Part shown: positions 34,256-42,343 of the stretch, one piece after another
Position numbering within the stretch: position 1 is the stretch's first letter
Layout of the letters: every line of letters begins with the position of its first letter
NCBI GenBank assembly: GCA_035764725.1
Contig: DASTYT010000095.1
Location: forward strand, 1 to 56,262
Direction: 5' to 3'
Source: Candidatus Methylomirabilota bacterium
Lineage (GTDB): Bacteria; Methylomirabilota; Methylomirabilia; Rokubacteriales; CSP1-6
Length of the DNA stretch: 56,262 nt
Made by a program: the position numbers and the translations under genes
Notes under the pieces: model-generated
Told to the model about the DNA's origin: nothing
The model's input: only the letters and a program-made list of their open reading frames with translations
Database searches by the model: none

Positions 34256-34927
34256 CTACTCCAGCCACTTCTGGAAGTCGGTGATGAATTGGGTCACCGC
34301 CTCGTCGGTCTTGGGATGGCTCACCATCTGGCGGAAGAACTTGGGCGGGACGGTGACGATGTCCGCGCCGGCCTGCAGCGCCTCGTTGATGTCGGCGATG
34401 TGGCGGATGCTCCCCACGATGATCTCGCAGCCCGAGCCCGACTCGCGCAGGGTCTGGCGCACCTGGCGCACCACCGAGGCGGCATCGTACCCGATGTCGC
34501 GGATGCGGCCGTAGAAGAGGCTCACGTAGTTGGCGCCCGCCGCCGCCGCCATCACCGCCTGGTTGTACGACATGCAGCAGGTACAGTTGACGCGGATCCC
34601 GCGCCGGCGCAGCTCGCGGATGACCGCCAGCTCGTCCCAGCCCACCGGGACCTTGACGTTGATGTTCTTGTAGTGGCCGAAGTGCCCCACGAAGTCCTCG
34701 GCCTGGCGGATCATCTCCTCGCGCTTGGTCGAGAACACCTCCACCGAGAGGGGGATGTCGTAGCCGTAGCGCTGGGCGAGCTCGATGATCTTCTTGATGT
34801 GCTCGCGGAAGTCGCCCTTCTGCTCCTTGGCCAGGATCGACGGGTTGGTGGTGATGCCGGCGGGGAAGCCGCGATCCAGGGCCTCCTCGATCTCCACCAG
34901 GTTCGCGGAATCGACGAAGATCTTCAT
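34256..34927 (-). CDS. Small transaldolase / fructose-6-phosphate aldolase-like enzyme
   Basis: The 223-aa TIM-barrel aldolase is of the TalC/FSA subfamily. The N-terminus MKIFVDSANLVEIEEALDRG, then GITTNPSILAKE and LSVEVFST, match the family; the Schiff-base lysine is K92 in NINVKVPV. Later motifs are VNCTCCMSYNQAVMAAAAGANYVSLFYGRI and IIVGSIRHIADINEALQAGADIVTVPP. It would move a three-carbon dihydroxyacetone unit between sugar phosphates. Central-metabolism use is possible, but its place in a sugar-nucleotide operon suggests making a seven- or eight-carbon ketose phosphate. Confidence 0.9.
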   Translation of the reverse strand: MKIFVDSANLVEIEEALDRGFPAGITTNPSILAKEQKGDFREHIKKIIELAQRYGYDIPLSVEVFSTKREEMIRQAEDFVGHFGHYKNINVKVPVGWDELAVIRELRRRGIRVNCTCCMSYNQAVMAAAAGANYVSLFYGRIRDIGYDAASVVRQVRQTLRESGSGCEIIVGSIRHIADINEALQAGADIVTVPPKFFRQMVSHPKTDEAVTQFITDFQKWLE

Positions 34928-34950
34928 GGCATTCTCCCCCGGCCGGCGAC

Positions 34951-35604
34951 CTACTCGGTCACCGTCCAGTAGTAGTCACCGCCATAGCCGGCCTCGCGGA
35001 ACAGCCGCCGCCAGCCCTCGGGATCCGAGTAGGTCACCGCCGTGAGCTGCCACCGCTCGAACTTCTCCCGCTGCTCCTCGTTGAGCCAGGAGTCGACCTG
35101 GACATAGCGATGCGCGCGGCTCACCCGCTCGATCTCGCGCAGAGCGCACACGCAGTCCGCACGGCCGAGGTTGTGAAGCGCGTTGATCGACAGCACGAGG
35201 TCGAAGGCGCGGTCCGCGAAGGGCAGGCGCTCGGCGGAGCCGCGCACCACGAGCCCACGCACGTCCTCCATCGCCTGGCCGAGCGCGTAGGCGGACACAT
35301 CGAGCCCGGCGACGCGGAGCCCGGGCACCGCCTGCCGAAGGTCGTGGAGCAGGAACCCCTTGGCGCAGCCCACGTCCAGGACGCGCTGGCCCGGCGCCAG
35401 CCGGTAGTGCTCGCGCAGGCGCTCCGCGATGGGCACCCAGCGGCCGTCGTAGCGATAGCCCCCGTAGCCCTGGCCGCGGTCGCCGTCGAAGTACTCGCGC
35501 TCGAAGCGCTTGGCGATCTCGCGCTGCGCGGGCACCGCCGCCGCTCGCGAGGCGATGTCGCGGGTCGTGCGCGGGTAGCGGTCGAGGAGATTGATCTCAG
35601 CCAC
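34951..35604 (-). CDS. Class I SAM-dependent methyltransferase
   Basis: The 217-aa product starts at the GTG at 35604-35602, overlapping the SDR stop by 8 bases; this was chosen over upstream codons, which lie wholly inside the SDR gene. Motif I is VLDVGCAKGFLLHDLR, followed by GLDVSAYAL, VRGSAERLPFADRAFDLVLSINALHNL and a C-terminal strand pair. The layout suits a small-molecule (sugar) methyltransferase. It lies in the minus-strand operon between the SDR and transaldolase genes. Confidence 0.85.
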   Translation of the reverse strand: MAEINLLDRYPRTTRDIASRAAAVPAQREIAKRFEREYFDGDRGQGYGGYRYDGRWVPIAERLREHYRLAPGQRVLDVGCAKGFLLHDLRQAVPGLRVAGLDVSAYALGQAMEDVRGLVVRGSAERLPFADRAFDLVLSINALHNLGRADCVCALREIERVSRAHRYVQVDSWLNEEQREKFERWQLTAVTYSDPEGWRRLFREAGYGGDYYWTVTE

Positions 35605-36475
35605 GGTGAAGCGCCCCGAAGGCGGCGAGGGTGGCGCGCAGGCCCTCGTCGAACGGCGTGAACGCGAAGCCCGGCAGCGCCCGGTAGAGCCGCGCGGTGT
35701 CGAAGCGGCGATGGGTGATCGCGCCGGCGCGCGGCGCATGCGTCACCGTGACCTCGTAGGGCACGAGGCCGCGAATGGACTTCACCACGTCCGCGAAGGG
35801 GCGGCTCTCGCCGGTGGCGACGTTGAAGACCCCGGTAGCGCGCATCCGCACGAGCCCGGCGACGATGGCCGCGACGTCATCCACGTAGATGTGGTCGCGC
35901 TCCTCCTCGCCCTCGCCGAAGACGCGAACGCCGCGGTCCTTCGCCAGCGAGCGCGCGAAGGCGTTCGGCCCATAGGCGCCGTGCGGGTCGCCGGGGCCGT
36001 AGACGCCGGTCACCCGGAGCGTCAGCAGGGGCACGCCGGCGGCGCGCGCGGCGTACTCCATCACGCGCTCGCCCGCGTACTTGGCCAGCGCGTAGTAGCC
36101 GCCGGGGCTCACCGGGGTCGCCTCGGTGACCGGATTCACGTCGAAGCCGTACACCGCGTCCGAGCTCACGTAAACGCAGAGCCCGGGTGGGCGGCCCGCG
36201 AGCGCCCTCGCGACATTCGTCGCCATGGCCATGTTGGCCATGAAGGTGTCCGGCGTCTGCCCCCGGTCGGGCGTCAACGCGGAGGCGAAGACCAAGGCGG
36301 TGCCCCCGTCCAGGACGCCGTCGAGCGCGGCCAACGCCTCCGCGCGCGTGAGGTCGAGGGTCGCCGAGGTGTGGCCGATCACGGGCATGCCGTCGCCGCC
36401 CAGGCGCGCGGCAAGGGCGCGGCCGAGATGGCCACTCGCTCCCAGCAGCACCACCCGGGACGGCCAGGCGCTCAT
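35597..36475 (-). CDS. NAD-dependent SDR epimerase/dehydratase or reductase (sugar nucleotide type)
   Basis: The 292-aa extended SDR has a Rossmann motif VVLLGASGHLGRALA at about 8-22 and the catalytic pair in YYALAKYAGE (Tyr-X3-Lys). VYVSSDAVYG, RVTGVYGPGDPHG, DHIYVDDVAAIVAGLV and GVFNVATGE are all family hallmarks. It could be an epimerase, a dehydratase or a 4-reductase (RmlD-like). It overlaps the SIS-isomerase stop by 4 bases. Substrate unknown. Confidence 0.85.
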   Translation of the reverse strand: MSAWPSRVVLLGASGHLGRALAARLGGDGMPVIGHTSATLDLTRAEALAALDGVLDGGTALVFASALTPDRGQTPDTFMANMAMATNVARALAGRPPGLCVYVSSDAVYGFDVNPVTEATPVSPGGYYALAKYAGERVMEYAARAAGVPLLTLRVTGVYGPGDPHGAYGPNAFARSLAKDRGVRVFGEGEEERDHIYVDDVAAIVAGLVRMRATGVFNVATGESRPFADVVKSIRGLVPYEVTVTHAPRAGAITHRRFDTARLYRALPGFAFTPFDEGLRATLAAFGALHRG

Positions 36476-37071
36476 CGCCCGATGCTCTCCCACTTCATGG
36501 GCGCGGCCTTGAGCTTCGGATGCGACACGAGGCAGTGCCACACCACCGCCTGGAACGCCTCGGCATGCGCGGTGACGAGATCGGGGCTGACGGTCGGGAT
36601 GATCACGCAGGCGTCGGCGACCTTGGCGGTGAAGCCGCCGTCGCGCCCCACGATGCCGGCGACGCGGGCGCCCACCGCCTTGGCGTGCTCGAGGGCGCGG
36701 ACCAGGTTGGTGCTGACGCCGCGCTCGGCGTCGCCGCCACCCACCGAGAAGACGAGCACCGCGTCCTTCGCAGAAAGCCGGCTCCCCGCGAGCCAGGCCG
36801 CGAACGAGGTGTCCCACCCGTCGTCGTTGATCCGCGCGGTCAGCTCGGACACGTTGTCGGTGGGCGCGTAGGCCTCGAAGTGGGCGATCTTCCGGAAGTC
36901 GTTCACGGCATGCGAGGCGTTGCCCGCGCTCCCGCCGACGCCCAGGATGAAGAGCCGCCCTCCCGCCGCCCGGGCGGCGACGAGGAGGTCGACCACCCGG
37001 GCCACCGCGGCCTGGTCGATGCCCGCGGCGACGCGGCCGGCTTCAGCGAGATAGCGGGCGATGAAGTCCAT
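36472..37071 (-). CDS. SIS-domain sugar-phosphate isomerase (GmhA-like)
   Basis: The 199-aa product is a single SIS domain. RLFILGVGGSAGNASHAVNDFRKI is the phosphate-binding segment seen in GmhA (sedoheptulose-7-phosphate isomerase), and SELTARINDDGWDTSFAAWL matches GmhA helix text. DAVLVFSVGGGDAERGVSTNLVRALEHAK and VADACVIIPTV follow. GmhA makes D-glycero-D-manno-heptose 7-phosphate; LmbN of lincomycin synthesis uses a related domain on an octulose phosphate. It overlaps the GmhB-like gene by 29 bases and the SDR gene by 4. Confidence 0.85.
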   Translation of the reverse strand: MDFIARYLAEAGRVAAGIDQAAVARVVDLLVAARAAGGRLFILGVGGSAGNASHAVNDFRKIAHFEAYAPTDNVSELTARINDDGWDTSFAAWLAGSRLSAKDAVLVFSVGGGDAERGVSTNLVRALEHAKAVGARVAGIVGRDGGFTAKVADACVIIPTVSPDLVTAHAEAFQAVVWHCLVSHPKLKAAPMKWESIGR

Positions 37072-37603
37072 GGGCTTCCTCGGCGCGGGCCAGTACCACG
37101 TCGATGGCCTCGCTGAGGCTCGTCACCCGGCGGTCGGCGCTGTCGCACCCGCTGTAGGGCCGCTCGAGCAGCACGGTGTAGCACCCCGCGCGGCGCCCCG
37201 CTTCGATGTCGCGCCAGCGGTCGCCGACCACCAGGCAGGCCGCGAGGTCCAGGCCCCACTTCGCGGCGGCGGCGTGGAGCATGCCCGGTCGGGGCTTGCG
37301 ACACGCGCAGTCGGCCCCGTCGTCATGAGGGCACACGAAGATGTCAGCCACGCTCAGGTCGGCGCGCAGGCGGGCGTGCATGCGCTCGAGCACGGTGGGA
37401 TCGAGGGTGCCGCGCGCCACCTCGGGCTGATTGGTGAACACGATGGGCAGGAGCTTGGCCGCGCGCAGCCGCGCCACCTGGACGCGCGAGTCCTCGCACA
37501 CGCGGAAGTCTTCCAGGGTGAGGGCCGCGTAGGCGCGGTTGTCGCGCACGAAGGTGTCCACGAGTACGCCGTCGCGGTCGAGGAAGACGGCCCGGCGGTT
37601 CAT
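37043..37603 (-). CDS. HAD-family sugar bisphosphate phosphatase (GmhB-like)
   Basis: The 186-aa HAD phosphatase has nucleophile motif FLDRDGVLV (D9 and D11), FTNQPEVARG with the motif II Thr, and VGDRWRDIEAGRRAGC with motif IV acids. The zinc site of GmhB is present: C91, H93, C99 and C101 (CPHDDGADCACRKP). GmhB removes the 7-phosphate of heptose 1,7-bisphosphate, and LmbK does the equivalent on an octose. Its start overlaps the upstream dehydrogenase-like gene by 4 bases and its end lies inside the SIS gene by 29 bases. Confidence 0.9.
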   Translation of the reverse strand: MNRRAVFLDRDGVLVDTFVRDNRAYAALTLEDFRVCEDSRVQVARLRAAKLLPIVFTNQPEVARGTLDPTVLERMHARLRADLSVADIFVCPHDDGADCACRKPRPGMLHAAAAKWGLDLAACLVVGDRWRDIEAGRRAGCYTVLLERPYSGCDSADRRVTSLSEAIDVVLARAEEAHGLHRPLSR

Positions 37604-38901
37604 CGCTCGCTCCCCGGATGGCCCATCCGGACCAGCTCCACCCCGTCCAGCTCGGTCCGGCGGGGATCGACCACGCCCACGCAGTCGATCACGAGGGGGC
37701 GGCGCATGGACTTGAAGGCGTCGCGCGGCGTGGCCGCGAACTCGTCCCAGTCGGTGAGCACGAGCAGGCAGTCGGCGCCGGCCAGCACCGCCTCGCGATC
37801 GGGCAGCACCGTCGCCGGCACGTCCACGTCGGCGGCGCCCACCAGCGGGTCATAGGCGCGGACGTCCGCGCGGCCGCGCAGGTCGCCGATGACCCGCAGC
37901 GACATCGAGTTCTTGGTCGAGCGCGTGTCCTTCTTGTACGCGAGCCCCCAGACGGCGACGATTGGGCGCGGCGTCTCCACGAGCACCCGCCGCTCGAGCT
38001 GGCGATGCACCCAGCGGTAGCGGTCGGCGTTGTAGCGGATCAGGGTCTCGATGTAGGAGGCGTCTACCCCGTGCGCCGCGCAGAGGCCGCGCAGGGTGAC
38101 GAGGTCGCGCTCGAGATTGCCCCCGGCCACGCCGAGGCTCGGCCGGATGTAGGCGTGAGCGCCGATGCGCTTGTCGAGGCGGAGGGCCGGCGCCATCTCC
38201 GACCAGTCCGCGCCCACCTCCTCGCAGAGGTCGGCCAGCGTATTGGCGTAGGTGACAGCGCCGAAGAGGTAGAGGTTGATGGCGGTCTTGGTGAGCTCGG
38301 CGCTCTCGTAGCGCATGGGCAGGACGGGACAGCCAAAGCGCGCGAGCCCGTCGGCCAGCTCCGCGGGGAGCGGCCGCGCCGGATCGGGCGCGCCCACGAT
38401 GATGCGCTCGGGCTCGAGGAAGCGCCGCAGCGCGTTCCCGAAGATCAGCGTCTCCACCCAGTAGTGGACGCGCAGGCCCAGGCCGGGGCGGCGCGCCTCG
38501 ATGCGCGCGGCGAGACTGCGAGTGAAGCCGGGCGGCACCTGGCTCATCATCGCCAGCACGGCGCCGGGGCGCAGATGCGGGATGGCCGCGTCGACCAGGC
38601 GCAGCACCGCGGAGGTGTCGCTGCCGTTGCCCGCGTCCGTCGGGACGTCGCGCGAGACGATCACCAGCGGACACTCGGCCAGGACAGCGGGATCCGTGGA
38701 GAAGCGCATGCGCCCGCACGCGGCCGCGAAAGCCTCGGAAAGGCCGGGCTCGTGCACGGGCAGCTCGCCCCGGACGAGCGCGTCGACGGGCGCGCGATCG
38801 AGGTCCACGCCGACCACCGGCGAGCCCAGGGACGCCCAGCCCACGCTCGACACGATGCCGAGATGCGAAAGTCCGAGAAACCCCGTGAGCACCCCGGTCA
38901 C
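37600..38901 (-). CDS. UDP-glucose/GDP-mannose dehydrogenase family protein lacking the catalytic cysteine
   Basis: The 433-aa product starts at the GTG at 38901-38899 (GTGA overlap). The family three-domain layout is intact: Rossmann start GFLGLSHLGIVSSVGWASLG, MMSQVPPGFT, the central helix SAELTKTAINLYLFGAVTYAN with K205 and N209, and GLAYKKDTRSTKNS in the C-terminal domain. The active-site motif, normally GFGGSCFPKD, reads GVAGGNLERD at 257-266, so the thioester-forming Cys is replaced by Asn262. The second Glu of the usual EFLREG segment is also replaced (VETLIFG). A four-electron oxidation to a uronic acid therefore looks impossible. A single oxidation of a secondary alcohol to a ketone, as proposed for LmbL in lincosamide synthesis, is the favoured alternative. 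Confidence 0.85.
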   Translation of the reverse strand: MTGVLTGFLGLSHLGIVSSVGWASLGSPVVGVDLDRAPVDALVRGELPVHEPGLSEAFAAACGRMRFSTDPAVLAECPLVIVSRDVPTDAGNGSDTSAVLRLVDAAIPHLRPGAVLAMMSQVPPGFTRSLAARIEARRPGLGLRVHYWVETLIFGNALRRFLEPERIIVGAPDPARPLPAELADGLARFGCPVLPMRYESAELTKTAINLYLFGAVTYANTLADLCEEVGADWSEMAPALRLDKRIGAHAYIRPSLGVAGGNLERDLVTLRGLCAAHGVDASYIETLIRYNADRYRWVHRQLERRVLVETPRPIVAVWGLAYKKDTRSTKNSMSLRVIGDLRGRADVRAYDPLVGAADVDVPATVLPDREAVLAGADCLLVLTDWDEFAATPRDAFKSMRRPLVIDCVGVVDPRRTELDGVELVRMGHPGSER

Positions 38902-39812
38902 GCGTCGCCCTCCAGCGAGGCCGCGGCCGCCGCCTCGATGGTGCGCGAGAGCCAGAGATCGTTGTCTCGTGACGTGCGCCCCGCCGCCGCCATGGACTCG
39001 AAGTGGCGCAGATCGCCCGCCCACGTCTGATCGGGGCCGGGCACCGTCTCGCGGGTCTCCTCGGGCACGCCGCTGGGCCGCTTGCGCCGCCGCACGATCA
39101 GCTCGCTGCCGCCCCACTTGGTGAGCCCATCCATCTCGAGCGCGCCCGCCTCGCCGATGACCTCGATGCGCCAGCGGTTCTTCCAGGAGAGAAAGCTGCA
39201 CTCGATCACCACCGCGCGGTCGGCGGTGGCGAGGATGCAGTGATCGAGCCCCTTGAGCTCGTGGCCGCGCCGCTCCCACACCCGGAACTCGGCGCCGACG
39301 CGCCCGAACACGTGGCCGGCGAGGTCGATGAGGTGGCTCGCCATGTCTTCGAGGATGCCGAGGCGGCTGTCTCGCCAGGTACCCGCGATGTTCCCGGCGG
39401 TGCCGTTGCCGTAGAACATCCGCGCCCGGTACACGCGCCCGATGGTCTCCGCGTCCAGGTGCCGCTTGAGCGCGATCACGTGTGGCTCGAAGCGGAAGTT
39501 GTAGGACGTGTACCAGATGGCCCGGCCCGCGCGCGCGTGGCGGTCGAGCTCGGCGGCAGCGCCGGCGTCGATGATGAGCGGCTTCTCCACCAACACATGT
39601 TTCCCACGCGAAAGGTAATATTGGAGGAGCGCGAGCTTGGCGTCGTTGGGCACGGCCAGGATGGCGGCGTCGTACCGGTCCGGCGGGCACTCCTCGGGCC
39701 GGCGGTGGTGGGCGGCGTGATTGAACGGGTCCACCGTGGCCACGCAGCGGTCGCCGAGCACGGCGCGCCGCTTCTCCCCGATATTGCCGAGCCCGACGAT
39801 CACGTACCGCAT
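38898..39812 (-). CDS. Gfo/Idh/MocA family oxidoreductase
   Basis: The 304-aa NAD(P)-dependent sugar oxidoreductase has Rossmann motif VIVGLGNIGEKRRAVL at the N-terminus, AILAVPNDAKL, and the hallmark HVLVEKPL with the catalytic Lys (about residue 77). The C-terminal substrate domain contains SYNFRFEPHVIALKRHL, GILEDMASHLIDLAGHVFG with the conserved His, and beta-sheet text. Such enzymes oxidise or reduce a ring hydroxyl or keto group of nucleotide sugars. It is 3 bases after the kinase-nucleotidyltransferase gene and overlaps the dehydrogenase-like gene by 4 bases. Confidence 0.9.
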   Translation of the reverse strand: MRYVIVGLGNIGEKRRAVLGDRCVATVDPFNHAAHHRRPEECPPDRYDAAILAVPNDAKLALLQYYLSRGKHVLVEKPLIIDAGAAAELDRHARAGRAIWYTSYNFRFEPHVIALKRHLDAETIGRVYRARMFYGNGTAGNIAGTWRDSRLGILEDMASHLIDLAGHVFGRVGAEFRVWERRGHELKGLDHCILATADRAVVIECSFLSWKNRWRIEVIGEAGALEMDGLTKWGGSELIVRRRKRPSGVPEETRETVPGPDQTWAGDLRHFESMAAAGRTSRDNDLWLSRTIEAAAAASLEGDA

Positions 39813-39815
39813 GCC

Positions 39816-41351
39816 TTACTCGAAGTGCGCCCGCTTCTCGAGCCGCGTGATCTTCTCGTCCACCTCGGCCGGAGCCACCGGGCGGTTGCCCTGGTACTCG
39901 CAGGCGATCGCCGCCGCGACGGAGCCCAGGATGGAGGCGACCACGATGTCGCCGGTGCGCGCAAGCCCCAGCGACGCGTAGGCGAGGAGGGCGTCGCCCG
40001 CGCCCACCGGGTCCACGAGGGTGTCCACCACGCTGTCCACCGTGAAGAACTCGCGGGGCATGTGGCCGGGCGTGCGATAGCCGAGGATGCCGCGCTCGCC
40101 GAGCTTCAGGATCAGGTGCTTGCAGCGCGCGAGCCGGAAGAGCTGCAGCGCCAGGGGCCGCACCACCGAGTCCTGGTCGCCGAGCGCGAAGCGGGCCTCC
40201 CGCTCGTTGGGCGTGACCAGGTCGAAGTCGGTGAACTCGAGGATGTTACCCCACCGGTTCGAGACCTGGCTGTCCGCGATCTTCAGCGCTCCGTCGGGGA
40301 TGCGCTCGCGGAGGAGCCGGATATTCTTGCGGTTGAAGATTCCGTGGCGGAAGTCGCTGAAGATCACCACGTCGGGCGCGCTCGCCCCGAGCGACTCGCC
40401 CAGGGCGCGCAGCGCGCGGTCCGAGACGGTGCGGTTGTCCACCCGGTCCACCTGCAGCATCTTGTAGCCGTCGGCGATCAACCGCTCCTTCTGCGTGGTG
40501 GGGCGGGTCCGGTCGATGTACGCGTGCACGGTGACCCCCGCCGCTTCCAGGTCCTTCAGCACGAAGTCTTTCACCGCGTCGTTGCCGAGCACGGTGGAGA
40601 AGCTCACGTCGGCGCCCGCCGCCTTCACGTGCTTGGCCACCACCGCCGCCCCGCCCGCGAACACGTCCGTCTTCTCGTGCTTGACGCTGAAGGTGGGCGA
40701 CTTCGCGGTCGCGCCCAGGAGTGAGCAATGGCTGTAGCTGTCGACGATGGTGTCGCCCACCACGTGGACGCGCACACCCCGGAAGAGGCCGAGCGCCTGG
40801 CGCAGGCGGTCGAAGCCGAAGCCCTCCGACTCCATCAGGGCAAGGAGCTTCTCCACCCCCAGCTTGGGCGGCGCGGATTCGATGAGGCGGGAGGACGAGT
40901 ACACGATGTCGCCGGGGGTGAACACGATCTCCCCGCCGTAGCTCTCGAGGGTGTCGATCTCCTCTTGCGTCTTCGGCGGCACCCCCTCCGAGAAGTACTC
41001 GTAGCCCTTGGCGAAGTAGTCGGGCTGTAGATACTTGATGTGCTCGATGGGCGTGGGATGCGGGTCGATGATGACGAAGTCCACCATCTCCAGGGCGGCG
41101 AGGTTGGCGGCGCGGAGGTCCTGCGGCACGTAGGGCCGGAAGTCGGCCTTGGTGGCGTGCGTGTCGGCGGTGAGGCTCGCGATGAGGAGGTCGGCCTTCT
41201 CCTTGGCGTACATGAGGTGCCGGAGATGGCCTGGGTGCACGATGTCGAACATGCCGTGGCACATGATCACGGTCTTCGCCCGCGGGCGCGGGCCGATGAC
41301 GCGGGCCAGCTCCTCGAGCGTCTTGATCTTCGCGCGGTAGTCGGGCTTCAT
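39816..41351 (-). CDS. Bifunctional nucleotidyltransferase (N-term) - PfkB sugar kinase (C-term), HldE-like in reversed domain order
   Basis: The 511-aa product starts at the ATG at 41351-41349. Residues about 26-165 form a cytidylyltransferase-like domain with MCHGMFDIVHPGHLRHL (HPGH at 39-42) and DIVYSSSRLIES. Residues about 192-505 form a PfkB/ribokinase domain with RVHVVGDTIVDSYSH, FAGGAAVVAKHVKAAGADV, VTPNEREARFAL and the catalytic DPVGAGDALLAY (D453). In E. coli HldE, which phosphorylates heptose 7-phosphate at C1 and then adenylylates it, the kinase domain comes first. Here the order is inverted. It would give both the anomeric kinase and the nucleotidyltransferase steps. The nucleotide used is unknown. 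Confidence 0.88.
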   Translation of the reverse strand: MKPDYRAKIKTLEELARVIGPRPRAKTVIMCHGMFDIVHPGHLRHLMYAKEKADLLIASLTADTHATKADFRPYVPQDLRAANLAALEMVDFVIIDPHPTPIEHIKYLQPDYFAKGYEYFSEGVPPKTQEEIDTLESYGGEIVFTPGDIVYSSSRLIESAPPKLGVEKLLALMESEGFGFDRLRQALGLFRGVRVHVVGDTIVDSYSHCSLLGATAKSPTFSVKHEKTDVFAGGAAVVAKHVKAAGADVSFSTVLGNDAVKDFVLKDLEAAGVTVHAYIDRTRPTTQKERLIADGYKMLQVDRVDNRTVSDRALRALGESLGASAPDVVIFSDFRHGIFNRKNIRLLRERIPDGALKIADSQVSNRWGNILEFTDFDLVTPNEREARFALGDQDSVVRPLALQLFRLARCKHLILKLGERGILGYRTPGHMPREFFTVDSVVDTLVDPVGAGDALLAYASLGLARTGDIVVASILGSVAAAIACEYQGNRPVAPAEVDEKITRLEKRAHFE

Positions 41352-42340
41352 CGCGCGAGATGCTGGAACCAGACGCGCGTGGCCGCCTCGATGGTGTCGG
41401 GCGTCCACAGCGGCGCGGTCCGCCAGTCCTCGATGTGCCGGAGCATGGAGGCCACCCCCTGCGCGAAGGACACCGTGGGCGTCCAGCCCAGGTGCCGCTG
41501 GATCTTCGTCACGTCGGCCCAGGTGCACTCGGGCTCACCGGGGCGCTTGGGTACGTACACCACGTCGCCCCCCATGAGACGCACCAGGTCGTTGATGGTC
41601 GGCGGCTGCCCACCACCGCCCAGATTGTAGACCTCGCCGGTGCGGTCGGATTCCGCGGCGAGCAGGTACGCGCGCGCCACATCCGTCACGTAGACGAAGT
41701 CGCGCCGCTGGGTCCCGTCGCCGACCACCGTGAACGGCTTGCCGTGGAGCTTCTGAGCGAGGAACACCCCGAACACCGCGCCATAGGCGCCGGTCGTCTT
41801 GACCCTTGGCCCATACACGTTGAACATCCGTAGGGAAATCACCGGCAGCCCGTACACCTGGCCCCAGTGCAGCGCGGTGCGCTCGCCGAGATACTTGCTG
41901 AGCGCATAGGGATACTCGGGCCGGATGGGCGCCGACTCCGTCGTGGGCAGCTCGCCGGCGAGCCCGTAGCACGAGGACGAGGCCGCGTACACCAGCTTCT
42001 TCACGCGGGCGTGGCGCGCCGCCTCCAGCACCGCGAGGGTGCCGTTGACGTTGGTCTTCATGTACTTCACGGGGTCCTCGATGGAGGGCACGATCTCGCC
42101 GATGCCGCCGAAGTGGAAGACGTAGTCCGCGCCGCGAAAGAGGACGGACGCCGGCGCCAGCTCGCACATGTCCTGCTCGTGGAACTCGAAGCGCGGGTTG
42201 GCGCTGTGCTGCGCGAGGTTCTCCTTCCGGCCTCCCGCGAGGTTGTCGATGACCGTCACCTCGAAGCCGCGGTCGAGGAGCAGATCGACCATGTGGCTCC
42301 CGATGAACCCCGCTCCTCCGGTGACGACGGCGCGCGGCAT
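41348..42340 (-). CDS. NAD-dependent nucleotide-sugar epimerase/dehydratase
   Basis: The 330-aa extended SDR has AVVTGGAGFIGSHMVDLLL at the N-terminus, FHFGGIGEIVPSIEDP, VYAASSSCYG, the catalytic YPYALSKYLGER (Tyr-X3-Lys), RMFNVYGPR and RRDFVYVTDVARAYLLAAE. This resembles UDP-glucose 4-epimerase/GDP-mannose 4,6-dehydratase-type enzymes. It overlaps the kinase-nucleotidyltransferase gene by 4 bases and follows the other epimerase by 3 bases. Substrate unknown. Confidence 0.88.
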   Translation of the reverse strand: MPRAVVTGGAGFIGSHMVDLLLDRGFEVTVIDNLAGGRKENLAQHSANPRFEFHEQDMCELAPASVLFRGADYVFHFGGIGEIVPSIEDPVKYMKTNVNGTLAVLEAARHARVKKLVYAASSSCYGLAGELPTTESAPIRPEYPYALSKYLGERTALHWGQVYGLPVISLRMFNVYGPRVKTTGAYGAVFGVFLAQKLHGKPFTVVGDGTQRRDFVYVTDVARAYLLAAESDRTGEVYNLGGGGQPPTINDLVRLMGGDVVYVPKRPGEPECTWADVTKIQRHLGWTPTVSFAQGVASMLRHIEDWRTAPLWTPDTIEAATRVWFQHLAR

Positions 42341-42343
42341 CGC

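Noticed and set aside
38901..39690. A long N-terminal extension for the UGD-like protein, open in frame to about 39690
   Set aside because: The extension is Arg/His/Pro-rich shadow text under the Gfo/Idh gene. GTG 38901 with a GTGA overlap gives the normal Rossmann start.
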